DNA from: Spraguea lophii | Taxonomy: Eukaryota; Microsporidia; Spragueidae | DNA: 64,000 nucleotides | Assembly: GCA_001887945.1 (NCBI GenBank) | Contig: LDOQ01000076.1 | Coordinates: 1 to 64,000, forward strand | Direction of reading: 5' to 3' | In this document: one piece after another, positions 49,133 to 60,322 of the stretch | Position numbering within the stretch: the stretch's first letter is position 1 | Layout: every line of letters starts with the position of its first letter | Made by a program: the position numbers and the translations under genes | Notes under the pieces: generated by a model | Database searches by the model: none | What the model saw: the letters and a program-made list of their open reading frames with translations, nothing else | Told to the model about the DNA's origin: nothing

Positions 49133-50101
49133 TTACTTGTGTTTTCTCGGTTCCAATCTTTTTTGACAACATTGATATTTATTCGTTAAATCAGGGTTTG
49201 GAGTTTCGATTTCATCTGTTTGTGTACTATTCTCATTCAGTATTATATTTTTATTATTTTCATCTCGTGGTTTATTTGTTTTTTTACATAAACACAATAT
49301 TTCTTTATTCATGTTACATTGGTTCGCACTCTTTCCAATATATCCATTAATCATTCCACGATTGTGTGTCTCATAATAAAATTTAGTATATACTTCCGAA
49401 TAAATATAATTAAATATAAAGGCATCGATATTATATGTTTTTGAATCTTTATCAATTGTTAAATTATCCAAATCATATTTTCCTTGTCCCGGTTTTAAAG
49501 GATATACATTGTATATATCTTGATCTCCTGAACATTCAGAATTAGAATTTGTGGTATTATCAAAACAATCCAATGGGAGAATTAAATATTTAGAACAAAA
49601 ATTCAATCCGAGGAGACGAATTGTTTTGGAGGGCTGATCCTGTAACAGAGTAGATATCTTTATTGAATTCGAGAAACAATTATACCATAAAGTTGTATGG
49701 AAACACTTTTCTTCTATAAATGCTGTTACTTTAAAAACTACTGAGAGAATTTTAAGACGTATATCAGAAACATTTGATGTTAAATCCCCATTCATTATTC
49801 TATAAAAATCAGGTTCTTCTACATAAATAAGTGCAGTCTGTTCATTGTCCCTAAATTCAAGCTCAACACCATCATATTCTATTTCTGTGATTTTCACCTG
49901 TTTTCTTTGTTCCGTACAATTTGGCGAAGAAATTGACATTATGCCATTGATTTCATATTTTTCTTTTTTGATATTTTCTATTCTTATTACTTTTTTTCTT
50001 TCTTCCGTGTTAATATTATTATTTGTTGCATTAATATTTTGCAAAAATCCATCATAATTCAAAATTATGAATGTCATAAATAAATTTAAAAAATTAACCA
50101 T
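49133..50101 (-). CDS. Cysteine-containing secreted protein, function unknown
   Basis: A 322-residue protein with an N-terminal signal peptide (MVNFLNLFMTFIILN). The mature protein has about eleven cysteines spread over its length, including CLCKK and QCCQK near the end, and several Asn-X-Thr/Ser sites. That composition suits a disulfide-bonded extracellular protein. The middle (about 60-240) looks globular with beta-rich segments such as KITEIEYDGVELEFRDN. No family is recognised. The C-terminal 60 residues are polar and perhaps disordered. Candidates are spore-wall or host-facing proteins. This is inference. Confidence 0.65.
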   Translation of the reverse strand: MVNFLNLFMTFIILNYDGFLQNINATNNNINTEERKKVIRIENIKKEKYEINGIMSISSPNCTEQRKQVKITEIEYDGVELEFRDNEQTALIYVEEPDFYRIMNGDLTSNVSDIRLKILSVVFKVTAFIEEKCFHTTLWYNCFSNSIKISTLLQDQPSKTIRLLGLNFCSKYLILPLDCFDNTTNSNSECSGDQDIYNVYPLKPGQGKYDLDNLTIDKDSKTYNIDAFIFNYIYSEVYTKFYYETHNRGMINGYIGKSANQCNMNKEILCLCKKTNKPRDENNKNIILNENSTQTDEIETPNPDLTNKYQCCQKRLEPRKHK

Positions 50102-51162
50102 GCCTTGCTTCCGGGTATTATTATTTAAAATAAAAAGATCAATATTCTTGACATTTTTTACTAGAAGATTTATTATATAAAATTATATATTTAAATTCTA
50201 GAATGTATAATGCTTTCTATTTAATTTTAGATAATATCTTATTTAATTTTGTAGTTTTTAAAAAAATAATTTTTCTAATACTTATTTTTTTATTAATAAA
50301 ATATTGTTTGGTTGTTTCCATATTACTTGTTCTCTTAAAAATTTTTGATAATATTCATTTAAATCTTCATAAGCGATATTGTATGATATACATATGAAAT
50401 GAAGAATTTATTTCATCGGAAATGATATAAATATATAATCAGTGGCATTTTATATTTCATAATAAATACTGAATAAGATAAAATTTAATGGGGATAGAAA
50501 AAGTTAAAAGATTTTTGAAGATAAAATTTTTTATTAGATACACAAAAATAAATTGCAATTTCATTTGTTACAGGATTAGCTTATGTTCAAAAAGGATTTA
50601 AATCTGATTAAAATACAATGTAGAGGACGATATGAATCGTATCACTAACAAGACCATGTGATAAGATAAGGTCAATATGTAGTAATAGACCTAATTATTA
50701 TTAGATAATTATGTTTTAAGTAACCAATAATACAAACAATGTAGGTGTTATTAAATAAGATACTTTAATAGTAAATGAATGTTATTTTAAAAAAAGTTTA
50801 CCTATGCGTATTTATGTTGGGTAAATTTGAAATCGACAAATTTCATAATATAGGATAATTTAACGTAACAGTTATTTATTTTGTATTTTTTATATAAAAA
50901 TAATAAAATCGAATAAAAAATGCTTTCGAAAATTTTATCATTTTGAAAATTCTAAAATTGAATGGGGAAACTTATAACATTGACATTAACCTGCCTAGTT
51001 TAATTACAGAATAATTTTTTTAAATGATGAGTAGGAAAAGCTCGTTAATACATCCCTAAATGGAGTCTAAAGTCAAATTTCAAATATAAATAATACTGAA
51101 TTTTTTCTGTTCTCGAGGATTTTTCATATTTTCTTGATAATACTTTAATTATTCTCAAAATG
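50102..51162. other. AT-rich spacer
   Basis: A 64-codon hydrophobic frame at 50203-50397 (plus) begins with ATG but consists of Leu/Ile/Phe runs without a pattern I would call a gene. No RNA gene seen. Confidence 0.4.
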
Positions 51163-51505
51163 CTCGGGCCGGATACAGCTCATCGTCGTATGAAGTCGTT
51201 GATTTCTTAAAGTACGAATAGTTTGTATCGATTAATCTTGTTATAAATATACACCAACTTCATCTTCATTTATTATCCTAAGCGTTATGATTTTGAATAT
51301 AATCCACATCCTTGCCCGAATTCTTAATGTAATATTAATGAAATCCCAAGTTAATATAAAAATTATGACTATATAAACTAAATACTGTTTTGATCCAGGT
51401 AGAGTGGCATACAAAACATAATTAAAGTCGCATTATTATATCCTCACATATTTTATTTACATTCACCTGCTTCATCTGAGATTTTATTCTTTTTTTTGCT
51501 TTTAA
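51163..51505 (-). mobile_element. SINE-like element, degenerate copy without head (copy H)
   Basis: In the minus orientation it follows the family body: CATCTTCATTTATTATCC then AGCGTTATGATTTTGAATATA, TAAACTAAATACTGTTTTGATCC and CATACAAAAC match copy B at 32755-32945. The tRNA-like head is absent or unrecognisable. Confidence 0.6.
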
Positions 51506-51514
51506 ACTTTACAA

Positions 51515-51602
51515 AGACTTAAGAACCGAAGGTCATAAACTATAATAAACCGCAATCGGTCAGAAAACCTCTATAAACAAAAGTGTTATTTAAAAAAAAT
51601 CT
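51515..51602 (+). mobile_element. SINE-like element tail, opposite strand to copy H
   Basis: AAGAACCGAAGGTCATAAAC, then ATAAACCGCAATCGGTCAGA and CCTCTATAAACAAAAGTGTT reproduce the element tail (compare 48755-48835). It abuts copy H in opposite orientation, so two insertions are nested or joined. Confidence 0.6.
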
Positions 51603-52315
51603 AGAAGGATTATTTGTTTGATAATATATCCACATACAGGAAATTAGGAAAGATAAATTAAACTTTTGAAACAGTTTTAATTTATCATTGAAAAGTTATA
51701 AATAATTTTCCTAAAAAATTGATGAAATCTTTTAAAGCAATATTTCTTCAAATGCGTAACCTAAGGATTTTTATCTTCAGTCTTACAAGATTACATTAGA
51801 AAATATATGATAAAAATACTAAGATACATTTTTTTATATATTTTATTTTGTAACAAAAAATAGTTTTTCATTTATTACGTATATTATTATATTTAATTAA
51901 AGTATATATATGTTTAAAAAATTATGTTTACAAGAAATATTTTGAATGTTTTATGAATCAGTATGAAAATTTTATATAAAAAATTAATTGTAACTATCGA
52001 TGAACATTAATCAATATATTGAATTAAAATAGGTCTATAATCGCAAATGATGTTAGTAATAACATAAATTATGATATATATATTTTATATATGATAATAT
52101 TGATATCTTGATAATTTGTTAGACTGTTTTCGTTTTCTACCAGAGAAGGATAAACCTTCTCACCTTCAATATCTTAATTATAAAAATATTATATCTTAAT
52201 TTAATTTAATCTATTTTATTTTATAATATTTTTATTTCAATTTTTCTATTGAAATATTTTTTAACAGCTTTCTTAAGCCATTATTAATATTTTTATTTTA
52301 CCCATTGGATTATTT
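51603..52315. other. AT-rich spacer before Dus1 gene
   Basis: No gene seen. An interrupted CTTCTCACCTTC-type pyrimidine run near 52155 and the CCC box at 52301-52303 are the only features. Confidence 0.45.
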
Positions 52316-53602
52316 ATGTCTAAAAAAACCTTTAAAATAGTTGCTCCGATGTATGATCATTCTGATTATGCTTGGCGTATACTTTCTGCTCGATATGGTG
52401 CAGATATGTGTTTTACAGAAATGATACATTCAGAGTCATTGTTAAGAGAATATAATGGTAAGAAAAATAGAAATAGAAATAAAAAATCTGTGATAATAAA
52501 TAATAAGAATACAACAGATGATTTGAAGGATTCGGATTCTAATTCTTTATTGGTTTCTAATGCACATGTTGTGGAATTTTATAAAAAGTTTAGTACGGGG
52601 GTGTTAGATGATAGATTGGTGATTCAAATTTCCGGTAATAATTTGGATAGTATGTGTACGGCAGGAAAAATTTTAATGAATTATAATGCTAAATATATTG
52701 ATATAAATTTGGGATGCCCGCAGAATATTGCTAAACGTGGGAATTATGGAGCGCATCTAGCTTTAAACGATAAAAAATCCAAAAGCGAAGATGGATCCAA
52801 ATTTACGAAGATATCATCATTAGTGAAAGGCTTATCATCTAATGGAATTCCTGTCAGTTGTAAAATACGTATATTTGAAGATTTGGAAGAAACATTGGAA
52901 TATTGTAAAATTTTGGAAAAAAGTGGATGTCAAATGTTGACAGTACATGGAAGAACTGTGTATCAAAAAGGAAAAGATACTGGATTGGCTGATTGGAATG
53001 CAATTAAAAAAATAAAAGAAGTATTAAAAATACCTGTCATAGCTAATGGTAACATTCTAGACTATGATGATGTTATTAAATGTGTTGATTATACAAAATG
53101 TGATGGTGTAATGGTAGCTGAATCTCATCTACAAAATCCCACGTTATTTTGTAGTGGTGAATTTAATACATTTGTTATTTTTAAAGAATATTTGGATATT
53201 TGTAAAGATGTAAAAAATTCGGCAACTATTAAAGAAGTACGATGTCATGCATATAATATATTTAAAAGAATAATTAATAAATCACGTACAATGTTTTTTA
53301 ATAAAGATTTTATATTTGATGGAATAAATAATAACTGTGAAAATATTTATCATAATGAAACTTTTAACGGAAATGATATAAAAACCCCTAAATCATTAAA
53401 TAATAAAAATAACAAGCAAATTAAGATGTGTGATTTTTTGAGAGAAAGAATAGGTAGATGTAAAAATTTAAATGATTTTTATAAATTTAATAATGATTTA
53501 GAAAATATGATAGATCAATCATTAATGAAAGATGAAGAAAAAAGAGAAATTAAAATACTTAAAGCAACATCGAGAAGTGGTGAAAAATTAAATCCAATAT
53601 AA
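52316..53602 (+). CDS. DUS1: tRNA-dihydrouridine synthase, Dus1 type
   Basis: A 428-residue flavoenzyme that reduces uridine in the tRNA D-loop. The TIM-barrel start KIVAPMYDHSDYAWRIL, TEMIHSESLL, the catalytic-Cys motif NLGCPQNIAKRGNYGAHL (131-148, Cys134), CKIRIF, LTVHGRTVYQKG and VIANGNI are all present and closest to Dus1. Dus1 modifies U16/U17. Two Asn/Lys-rich insertions (about 48-80 and 345-375) lengthen the protein, and a helical domain follows the barrel. A CCC box lies at 52301-52303, 12 bases before ATG. A standalone gene. Confidence 0.95.
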   Translation: MSKKTFKIVAPMYDHSDYAWRILSARYGADMCFTEMIHSESLLREYNGKKNRNRNKKSVIINNKNTTDDLKDSDSNSLLVSNAHVVEFYKKFSTGVLDDRLVIQISGNNLDSMCTAGKILMNYNAKYIDINLGCPQNIAKRGNYGAHLALNDKKSKSEDGSKFTKISSLVKGLSSNGIPVSCKIRIFEDLEETLEYCKILEKSGCQMLTVHGRTVYQKGKDTGLADWNAIKKIKEVLKIPVIANGNILDYDDVIKCVDYTKCDGVMVAESHLQNPTLFCSGEFNTFVIFKEYLDICKDVKNSATIKEVRCHAYNIFKRIINKSRTMFFNKDFIFDGINNNCENIYHNETFNGNDIKTPKSLNNKNNKQIKMCDFLRERIGRCKNLNDFYKFNNDLENMIDQSLMKDEEKREIKILKATSRSGEKLNPI

Positions 53603-53914
53603 AAAATTCGGATTTATTAAATTATAGAATATTTTTATTTGCTTCTAACGTATTATGAAGTTTTAATCTTTATGTGTTTAATTAATTTTTGATAAACAAG
53701 ATATTTTAAATTTCCAGAACAAAAGTTTGAATATATTAAATTCACCACTAAAATATTATATTTTTATTTCAATTATCTCGTTAAAATAAATAACTATTAA
53801 GTAGTATGTGCAATATGGTTTTATTATATGCACTCAATAAACTTAATAACACAAATATATTATGTGCTTAAGGAACCAATAGTGCGGATTTGCGTTTGAT
53901 GACGTAATTTGATT
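53603..53914. other. Spacer with a second SINE tail echo
   Basis: AT-rich. TGTGCTTAAGGAACCAATAGT at 53870-53890 echoes the tail of copy F (TGTGCTTTAAGGAACTAACA at 54149), so an older tail probably precedes it. Confidence 0.4.
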
Positions 53915-54240
53915 ATACCTTGTTATGACGGTATTACTACTAGATTAAAGTAATGTTTAGCTGGTGTAATTGCAATTCTTGTGTTAATTAGTGATTCGCC
54001 CAATATTATATCAAGAATGGATTTGAAATCTCATTAAGACTATGAATGGCGATATTACGCATTATACGCAAAATCAGATGTTCTGGGGTATAAAATAAAA
54101 TAATATTAATGCATATCTATAGTGAGATTAGTTAATACAAGTTATTTGTGCTTTAAGGAACTAACAGTATCAAATTTAATAGACAACAACCGGTCAGAAC
54201 ATTTGATAATAATTAAACTGTTATTTGGAAAAATTTTATC
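53915..54240 (+). mobile_element. SINE-like element, head missing (copy F)
   Basis: Begins near TACCTTGTTATGACGG. It holds the core AGCTGGTGTAATTGCAATTC, TTGTGTTAATTAGTGATTCG and CCCAATATTATATCAAG, then ATGCATATCTATAGTGAGAT and TTAGTTAATACAAG. The tail is ACAACCGGTCAGAACATTTG followed by ATAATAATTAAACTGTTATT. Confidence 0.68.
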
Positions 54241-55293
54241 TCTGGTGAAAAATAAATAAAATGAATTTATGAGATCTTTATTCATATTTCTGTTATATTA
54301 CATAATTAATTATAATAATAATTTAAAATTAAATATCATATAATATATTATATATTTAGAAATTCTATTACTATAATTATATTTTAATATTAAATATTAT
54401 TTAATTTGCGAATAAATGAATAGTAATCAATCTATAAATATAAAATCGCGCTTGTTCCAATATTTATTCCTTGGATATTTTAAATAATAAAGTATAATAA
54501 AATAATATAAAGATTGGTAACAAACCAATATACCTTCCATATTAACAAATATTAATATTATAAAAATGTCAGAGATATCTAGATATTGTATAATAAAATA
54601 TATATTAAAATAAATAAAAAGTTAATTTCTATATTATTCACTATATAAACATAATATTATTTTATATTTCAATATATCTAATATAATAATATTATAATTT
54701 AAAACAATAATGTCTTATAAAAGTATAATTTGAAATAATACTATAATACATAATAATGTATACAAGATATATCAACTATTATATTATAGTATTATTTTAA
54801 ATTATAAGAGTGTTTTATACCTTAAATATAATTGTGTATGTATAATTTAATATACTTTTATAGTAAATTATATTATCCAAGATTTAAAGTATTTGTTTTT
54901 ATTGTAATAAAAGAATAAATTAGATAATTTAATAAACTTATGATTAAATTATAAAAATAACAAAGTATAATCTTTTAAATGAAAAAATATAAAAGAATAA
55001 TAAATACGATGGAAGATATTTTTTAATTGAAAATATTTTTACAATTAAAAATATTATTGACTTTTTAAATTATGAATTTATACTCTTTTATACAAAAATG
55101 GAATTTTTTATTGATGGTTTTTGTTTATTGTGATTAATGAAAATATTTTTTATAAAAATTTTATCTTGATTTTTGCGTTCTTTTTCTTTTTTTTGGAATT
55201 TAATGACATAATTCATATCTCATTAAATTAAAATCAAAAGAATCATTGATATATCACCATAATTAGTATTTAACTACAAACAATTCCTTTGTT
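54241..55293. other. AT-rich spacer before GATA gene
   Basis: About 1 kb with simple AT sequence and a long imperfect palindrome around 54660-54800 (AATATAATAATATTATAATT against TTATATTATAGTATTATTTTAAATTATAA). No gene seen. Confidence 0.5.
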
Positions 55294-56520
55294 ATGACAG
55301 AATATAATTTTAATAATGGGATATATAAAGAAAAGGATGAAGAGGAAATGGATGGAAAGGATGTAGAGGATGTAGAGAAAACAAATAAAATAAGTGGTGT
55401 TGATGAATTGTATCAATCTGGGATGGATAATCAAATCATGAAACAAAAACATAATGAATATACTGCATCACAGTATTATGGGAGATCTCAGGTGCATCCA
55501 GATTATCAATATCAGAGGAAACAGGATGCTTATATGCATGAAAATACACACTCAATGTATTCACCAAGGATGCCTCAATTTTTTTCATATCCTCACCATG
55601 ATTCAAATATAGGTTATCATTTCTATGATATGAATAGTAATGGTCAATTTATACCCAATATATCATCACATGATACAATGAATACTATGAGAGTAATTAA
55701 AGAGGTTAGGAGAAAACCTAAATTGAGAGTATGTAGCAATTGTGTGACAACCACCACTCCGTCTTGGAGAAGGAGTGTTGATAAGAAACAGTTACTATGT
55801 AATGCCTGTGGTTTATATCAAAAATTACACCATAAACCGAGGCCCTTTGCAACAACACCAGATGGCAAAACTAAAGCCTTAAAAACTGGTTTTGAAAAAT
55901 ACAAATGTCTTTCTTGCGGTATTACAGAATCAAGAATGTGGAGAAAAACACCATCAAATCTTCCAATTTGTCACAGTTGTTACATACAAGAAATAGGCCA
56001 CCATATTTCCAACGATCATCCGAGTGAGATACAGAATAATGAAATATATGATAAAGGATTAAAAGGTGATTACATGCCACACAACCAAGAAATAAATTAT
56101 AGAAGAAACCATCACGACATGGCATATGACATGTATTCACCACAGGATAGATCCTATGCTAACCACCTATACACTGATCAAATAAAAGATCAATATTCTC
56201 CTCAAATGGATACTCAAGAACCTCAAGATAAACAAGAAACAAAATTTACAGAAACAGATGAACATTACAAAACACCGTTTTCCAAAGATATATACACATC
56301 CAATTATTCAACCATAGATAAACAAAGAAAAAATATGTCATATTACAGAGATGATGGTTACTTTTACGAGCAGAATGCAGAAAGAAAAGAAACCACGAAT
56401 GAAAATGAAAAGAGTAAAATAGTAGAATCTAATTTTCACAGTGATAATCCATATAATCACAGTTATCCAGAAAAAAACTTTGTAAATAAAAACAGCCCAG
56501 ATAGAACAGAAGATCATTAA
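55294..56520 (+). CDS. GATA-type zinc-finger transcription factor with two fingers
   Basis: A 408-residue protein. The first finger (147-172) is C-X2-C-X18-C-X2-C and reads CSNC...TPSWRRS...LLCNACGLYQKL, the classic GATA pattern with the basic tail HHKPRPF. The second (205-229) is C-X2-C-X17-C-X2-C and reads CLSC...ESRMWRKTP...PICHSCYIQ, weaker in the tail. GATA factors bind (A/T)GATA(A/G). The flanks are polar, Tyr/Met/His/Asn-rich and probably disordered. In fungi, GATA proteins often control nutrient or developmental genes. The role here is unknown. Confidence 0.93.
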   Translation: MTEYNFNNGIYKEKDEEEMDGKDVEDVEKTNKISGVDELYQSGMDNQIMKQKHNEYTASQYYGRSQVHPDYQYQRKQDAYMHENTHSMYSPRMPQFFSYPHHDSNIGYHFYDMNSNGQFIPNISSHDTMNTMRVIKEVRRKPKLRVCSNCVTTTTPSWRRSVDKKQLLCNACGLYQKLHHKPRPFATTPDGKTKALKTGFEKYKCLSCGITESRMWRKTPSNLPICHSCYIQEIGHHISNDHPSEIQNNEIYDKGLKGDYMPHNQEINYRRNHHDMAYDMYSPQDRSYANHLYTDQIKDQYSPQMDTQEPQDKQETKFTETDEHYKTPFSKDIYTSNYSTIDKQRKNMSYYRDDGYFYEQNAERKETTNENEKSKIVESNFHSDNPYNHSYPEKNFVNKNSPDRTEDH

Positions 56521-57216
56521 ATGTATCAAATGTACTATTTCTTTTTTCACAAAGTTTTATAAATAAAAAGATTTTCAATATATTTTTATCTTTTAAAAAT
56601 AATTTAATGACTTTCTTTGAACATATAAATAAAATTTACAAATTTACACATATTAAATATTTTTAAAATAAAGCAATAAGTCTTATTTTAATTATCTGGA
56701 GATCTTTTATCATTTAAATGCTTTTTTATTATGTTTATTGCAATGTATTTTTCAAAATAATAAATAAATTGTATTAAATATATTACTTATTTTCAAACTC
56801 AATGATTAATTGTTATTCTGTTATAATCGATAAACGATAACAAAAGATATAAAATATTTTATTTGTATTGAAATGAAATAAATAATTCTCTTATCTATAT
56901 AATAATGATTTTATTGGCATATGTTTATTTAATTAATTTTCTATTATCAAATATATTTTTTAAAGTTTTGTATATAAAAACTAACCTATCCTAACCTTAG
57001 AGGACTAAATAATACATAATTTATTTTATAACTAAGATAAAAGAGGAAAATAAATAATAAAATATTATATACACGATAAACAATAGAAAGAATAATAAAA
57101 ATTTAGTTTTAATAAAAAAAAGAATTAACTTTTCAATATTTTAATTATTTTATTACTCATTTAAAGATTAAAATCATAATTTAAAAATATCATAGATACT
57201 ATTATTTCACTCGCAT
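56521..57216. other. AT-rich spacer between convergent genes
   Basis: About 700 bp of simple AT sequence between the convergent GATA gene and the anchored-protein gene. No coding signal. Confidence 0.5.
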
Positions 57217-58434
57217 TTAAAATGATGAATACCCTAAATCCCCGTTTTTAGAATTTTTACATTTCTTGGTATTTTTATCCTGATACATGTTCTCGAAGTT
57301 TGTCATCATATTTTCTTTATTTTTTTGTTTAGTAGTTTTAATAAGTTCTAATATATCTCTTAATATTTCCCTGTCTTCATTTTCAAATATTGGATCATAT
57401 TTAACATTCGAATTTCTCATCTGTTCAAGCTTTTTGGATCCATATTTTTCATCTGTTCTAGAGGTGTAATCTGTACGTTCTGTATCTGGTTTTTGTTTAG
57501 ATGAGGTGTTCGTTGTATAGTCGAATGGATTTATATCAAAATCAAACATTTGTTTTTTCGCCTTTTTTGTATTTTGAACGGGTTCTGAATCATTCCTTTG
57601 TGTAGAGGTAACACAATGAAAAGGTGTATCCCTATTTTGAAATATTGACGAATCAAATGGTCTATTGCAACATAAAAATGGTGTTCCTATCGCTAAACCT
57701 TTGTGATTCAAACCATTTTGATTTTCAACTAAACCTTTACATTTTTTAGTGTTAATTTCAGTATCTTCGTTCACTTCAACTATCCTGTTTTGATCATTTT
57801 TAGCTGTTGTGGGTAAAGGTATCAAAGGGGTTGACATACTGGGGGTACTATAGACTGGTACAAAATATTTCGCCTCTTGATTCATTATTGGCATGAAATA
57901 TGATTGTTGTGTTTGGTTTTCCGGATGTTTTACTTCTTCTGATACACAAGGATTTAAATCAATAAGATCATTTAAGTCACCCAGTAAATTTCTTTTTGGA
58001 TACTTTATTTTATTCTCACCAATAGCTTTTGAATTTTGACTGTTTACAGAGGTTTGATCTATTTCAGATTTCGTATTTTCAATCAATAAAGTATATTCGT
58101 TTAAAGGTGTTGTAGTATTATTTTTATAATCATTATCAATTTTTCGCTTTCTAACCAGTGGATTTAAAATACCTTGTTCCATATTTTTAACTCCATCCGC
58201 CTCTATACTCTTTTCATTATCTTTTTGCTCAGCTACTTTAACTCCTTCTACTGCCTTATTTTCTGGTTTAATAATATCGGAATTAAAAAAACCTACAACT
58301 TTTCCATACAATAATTTTAAAAGACACGTAGTACTTTCTTTTTCTTTATAAATAGATAGTGATACTTTAACAATTATAACGAATAAAATAATACATGCTA
58401 CAGCGATCATCGTAATTGCTCTTTTAATCAACAT
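57217..58434 (-). CDS. Signal-anchored protein of unknown function
   Basis: A 405-residue protein. Residues 7-28 (TMIAVACIILFVIIVKVSLS) form a membrane anchor after a short basic start (MLIKR), so it is likely a type II membrane or secreted protein. The rest is polar, Asn/Lys/Thr/Glu-rich and largely disordered, with two phrases rich in Pro (STPSMSTPLIPLP) and one with FLCCNRPFD. No domain is recognised. It could be exported, since disordered anchored proteins are common among microsporidian surface and host-directed proteins, but nothing here proves it. Confidence 0.6.
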   Translation of the reverse strand: MLIKRAITMIAVACIILFVIIVKVSLSIYKEKESTTCLLKLLYGKVVGFFNSDIIKPENKAVEGVKVAEQKDNEKSIEADGVKNMEQGILNPLVRKRKIDNDYKNNTTTPLNEYTLLIENTKSEIDQTSVNSQNSKAIGENKIKYPKRNLLGDLNDLIDLNPCVSEEVKHPENQTQQSYFMPIMNQEAKYFVPVYSTPSMSTPLIPLPTTAKNDQNRIVEVNEDTEINTKKCKGLVENQNGLNHKGLAIGTPFLCCNRPFDSSIFQNRDTPFHCVTSTQRNDSEPVQNTKKAKKQMFDFDINPFDYTTNTSSKQKPDTERTDYTSRTDEKYGSKKLEQMRNSNVKYDPIFENEDREILRDILELIKTTKQKNKENMMTNFENMYQDKNTKKCKNSKNGDLGYSSF

Positions 58435-59308
58435 ATTGATACCCGTGTATTTCCCCTCTTATATAAACATGTATTAACTACATTTATATAATTGAAATAT
58501 TATCTTTCGGTAATTTGAAATATTTGGTTAGTAGAAAATAGAAAATATCAAAATATATTATACTTTTAAACAGCTTTATAAATTTAAAATGTTTTTATAA
58601 CATATTAATTCTATAAATATACTATAATAATATAATTATTTTCAACCATATGCCATTTTCTTAATATTGAAAATTATTAATATATTTTATATTAGCAAAC
58701 AAATATATTATATATACTACGTAATTATCATTATACCTTCAATTATATAAAATATTTTTTATTTTGTTTTATTTATAGAATATTAGAATAATTTATAATT
58801 CATTATTGCTGTATTATAAATATAATTTGATATAATTATAAATATTAATAACTGTTTTTTATATTTATTAGATTAATAAAGTTATTTTTTTCCTTGATGT
58901 CATATATCTTTTATTTTCTACGTAACAATATTTCATTTAAAATTATTTAAAAATAAAATATTACGTTAGAATATAATATATTTATTTTGATTTTTGAATA
59001 AATATTCCATTATTCAAAAAAAGCAAAGTCGATCTGTTAATTTTTTTATAAATAACCTGTTTAAAATATTGATTTTATTATTTAAAAAAATGAAAAGTTG
59101 ATTTGTTAATCTTTTATAGGTAAATTATTTAGAATATTAGTGTTTCAGATAGAAATAATCTGATAATAAAAAATCGAATCCGTATCCAGAAAAACAAAAT
59201 ATTTTAATATAAAACGTTTGAAAATCATATCATCACAATCACCATCATTTAATCATTATCATGCAATTCTAAAACATTGTTTATTTTACATTATCCCACA
59301 ATATTCCT
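58435..59308. other. AT-rich divergent spacer
   Basis: Separates the divergent anchored-protein and EF-hand genes. A phrase TTTGATTTTTGAATAAATATTC appears with a diverged copy (TTGATCTGTTAATTTTTTTATA / GTTGATTTGTTAATCTTTTATA) near 59030-59115. No gene seen. Confidence 0.5.
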
Positions 59309-59719
59309 ATGTCAGAAATTTACGATATATTTACGCGTATAAATAAAAGTGGATCAAATAGAATAAGTAGAGCAGAAATGGATACATTTATAAATACATT
59401 ACATTCTCCATTATCACCACAAGATAAATCTCTTATAATAAAAACCATCCCAAAAAAAGGAATAAATTTTGATGAATTTAAAGATGTATGGGAATCGTAT
59501 ATTAATAATCCAGGGGATATAAATAGAATAGAAGATGTATTTGCATATTCTAATAAAAAAGGTAATGGGAAAATAACAATAGATGAATTAAAAAATATTT
59601 TTATACATTTGTGTGAACCTAAGACAGAAAAGGATTTAATTAAATTAATAACAATAGCAGATACCGATGGTGATGGTATGGTTTCATTGGAAGAGTTTAA
59701 AGGAATATTAAAGAAATAA
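59309..59719 (+). CDS. EF-hand calcium-binding protein (calmodulin-like)
   Basis: A 136-residue protein arranged as EF-hand pairs. Loop 1 (NKSGSNRISRAE, about 12-23) and loop 3 (NKKGNGKITIDE, about 82-93) have Asn at the first calcium position instead of Asp. The last (DTDGDGMVSLEE, about 118-129) is canonical. The second hand is not recognisable, being replaced by IPKKGINFDEF. So it likely binds one strong calcium ion. Candidates are divergent calmodulin, centrin or a myosin light chain. The length (136) is a little short. A CCC box (59295-59297) precedes ATG by 11 bases. Confidence 0.88.
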   Translation: MSEIYDIFTRINKSGSNRISRAEMDTFINTLHSPLSPQDKSLIIKTIPKKGINFDEFKDVWESYINNPGDINRIEDVFAYSNKKGNGKITIDELKNIFIHLCEPKTEKDLIKLITIADTDGDGMVSLEEFKGILKK

Positions 59720-59807
59720 TTACAAAAAAATATTATACAATAATTTAAATTCAGTATGTTAACAATTAATATTCTTTTATTAATAAATTTATAATTTTAA
59801 AAATATT

Positions 59808-60248
59808 TTAACTGCTTTTTTCTTTCAAATATATTTTCAACATTGTAAAACTTTCTTCAAAATCATCTACCTGCTCCATAGAATACGTGCTTATTATACC
59901 ATTATCAAATTTTAAATTTAAAAGTGCGCTTCTTTCTAAATGTGGATTATATGCTCTATGTTTTACAATCATTGAATCTTCTGTAACAGATGTAATATCT
60001 ATAAAAATCTTCTTATCGTGCAGACGTATACTGAAACCATGGCTTATAGGTTTTGTAGACATATAGAACCATATAGGTTTATAATATGCATCAAATTCTT
60101 CTTTTACATCCAATATAAGAGAATAACTTCCAGAATTAAAAAATAATAATTCTGATCTGCTCGCAGCAGAATAAGTCTTTTCTTTTATGAAATTATAAAT
60201 TTTATTGTATTTACAATTGAATCCTAAGAAGAAAAGAAATAAGCGCAT
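59808..60248 (-). CDS. Small secreted protein of unknown function
   Basis: A 146-residue protein beginning MRLFLFFLGFNC, a short hydrophobic leader compatible with a signal peptide. The rest is a plausible beta-rich fold (for example SELLFFNSGSYSLILDVKEEFD, KKIFIDITSVTEDSMIVKHRA) ending in a charged helix (EESFTMLKIYLKE). The layout, two sheets with a C-terminal helix, is reminiscent of p24/emp24 cargo-receptor or lipid-binding folds, but no signature settles it. It lies 74 bp downstream of the Hsp90 gene, same strand. Confidence 0.6.
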   Translation of the reverse strand: MRLFLFFLGFNCKYNKIYNFIKEKTYSAASRSELLFFNSGSYSLILDVKEEFDAYYKPIWFYMSTKPISHGFSIRLHDKKIFIDITSVTEDSMIVKHRAYNPHLERSALLNLKFDNGIISTYSMEQVDDFEESFTMLKIYLKEKSS

Positions 60249-60322
60249 GGAATAGACGAGAAATTAAAATTTTAAAGACAAAGTTTTATATTGAAACAAA
60301 TCAATGTAAGAAGAAAATTTTA

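Noticed and set aside
50203..50397. 64-codon hydrophobic plus-strand frame
   Set aside because: Random Phe/Leu/Ile frames are expected in AT-rich spacers. No promoter box and no pattern beyond hydrophobicity.
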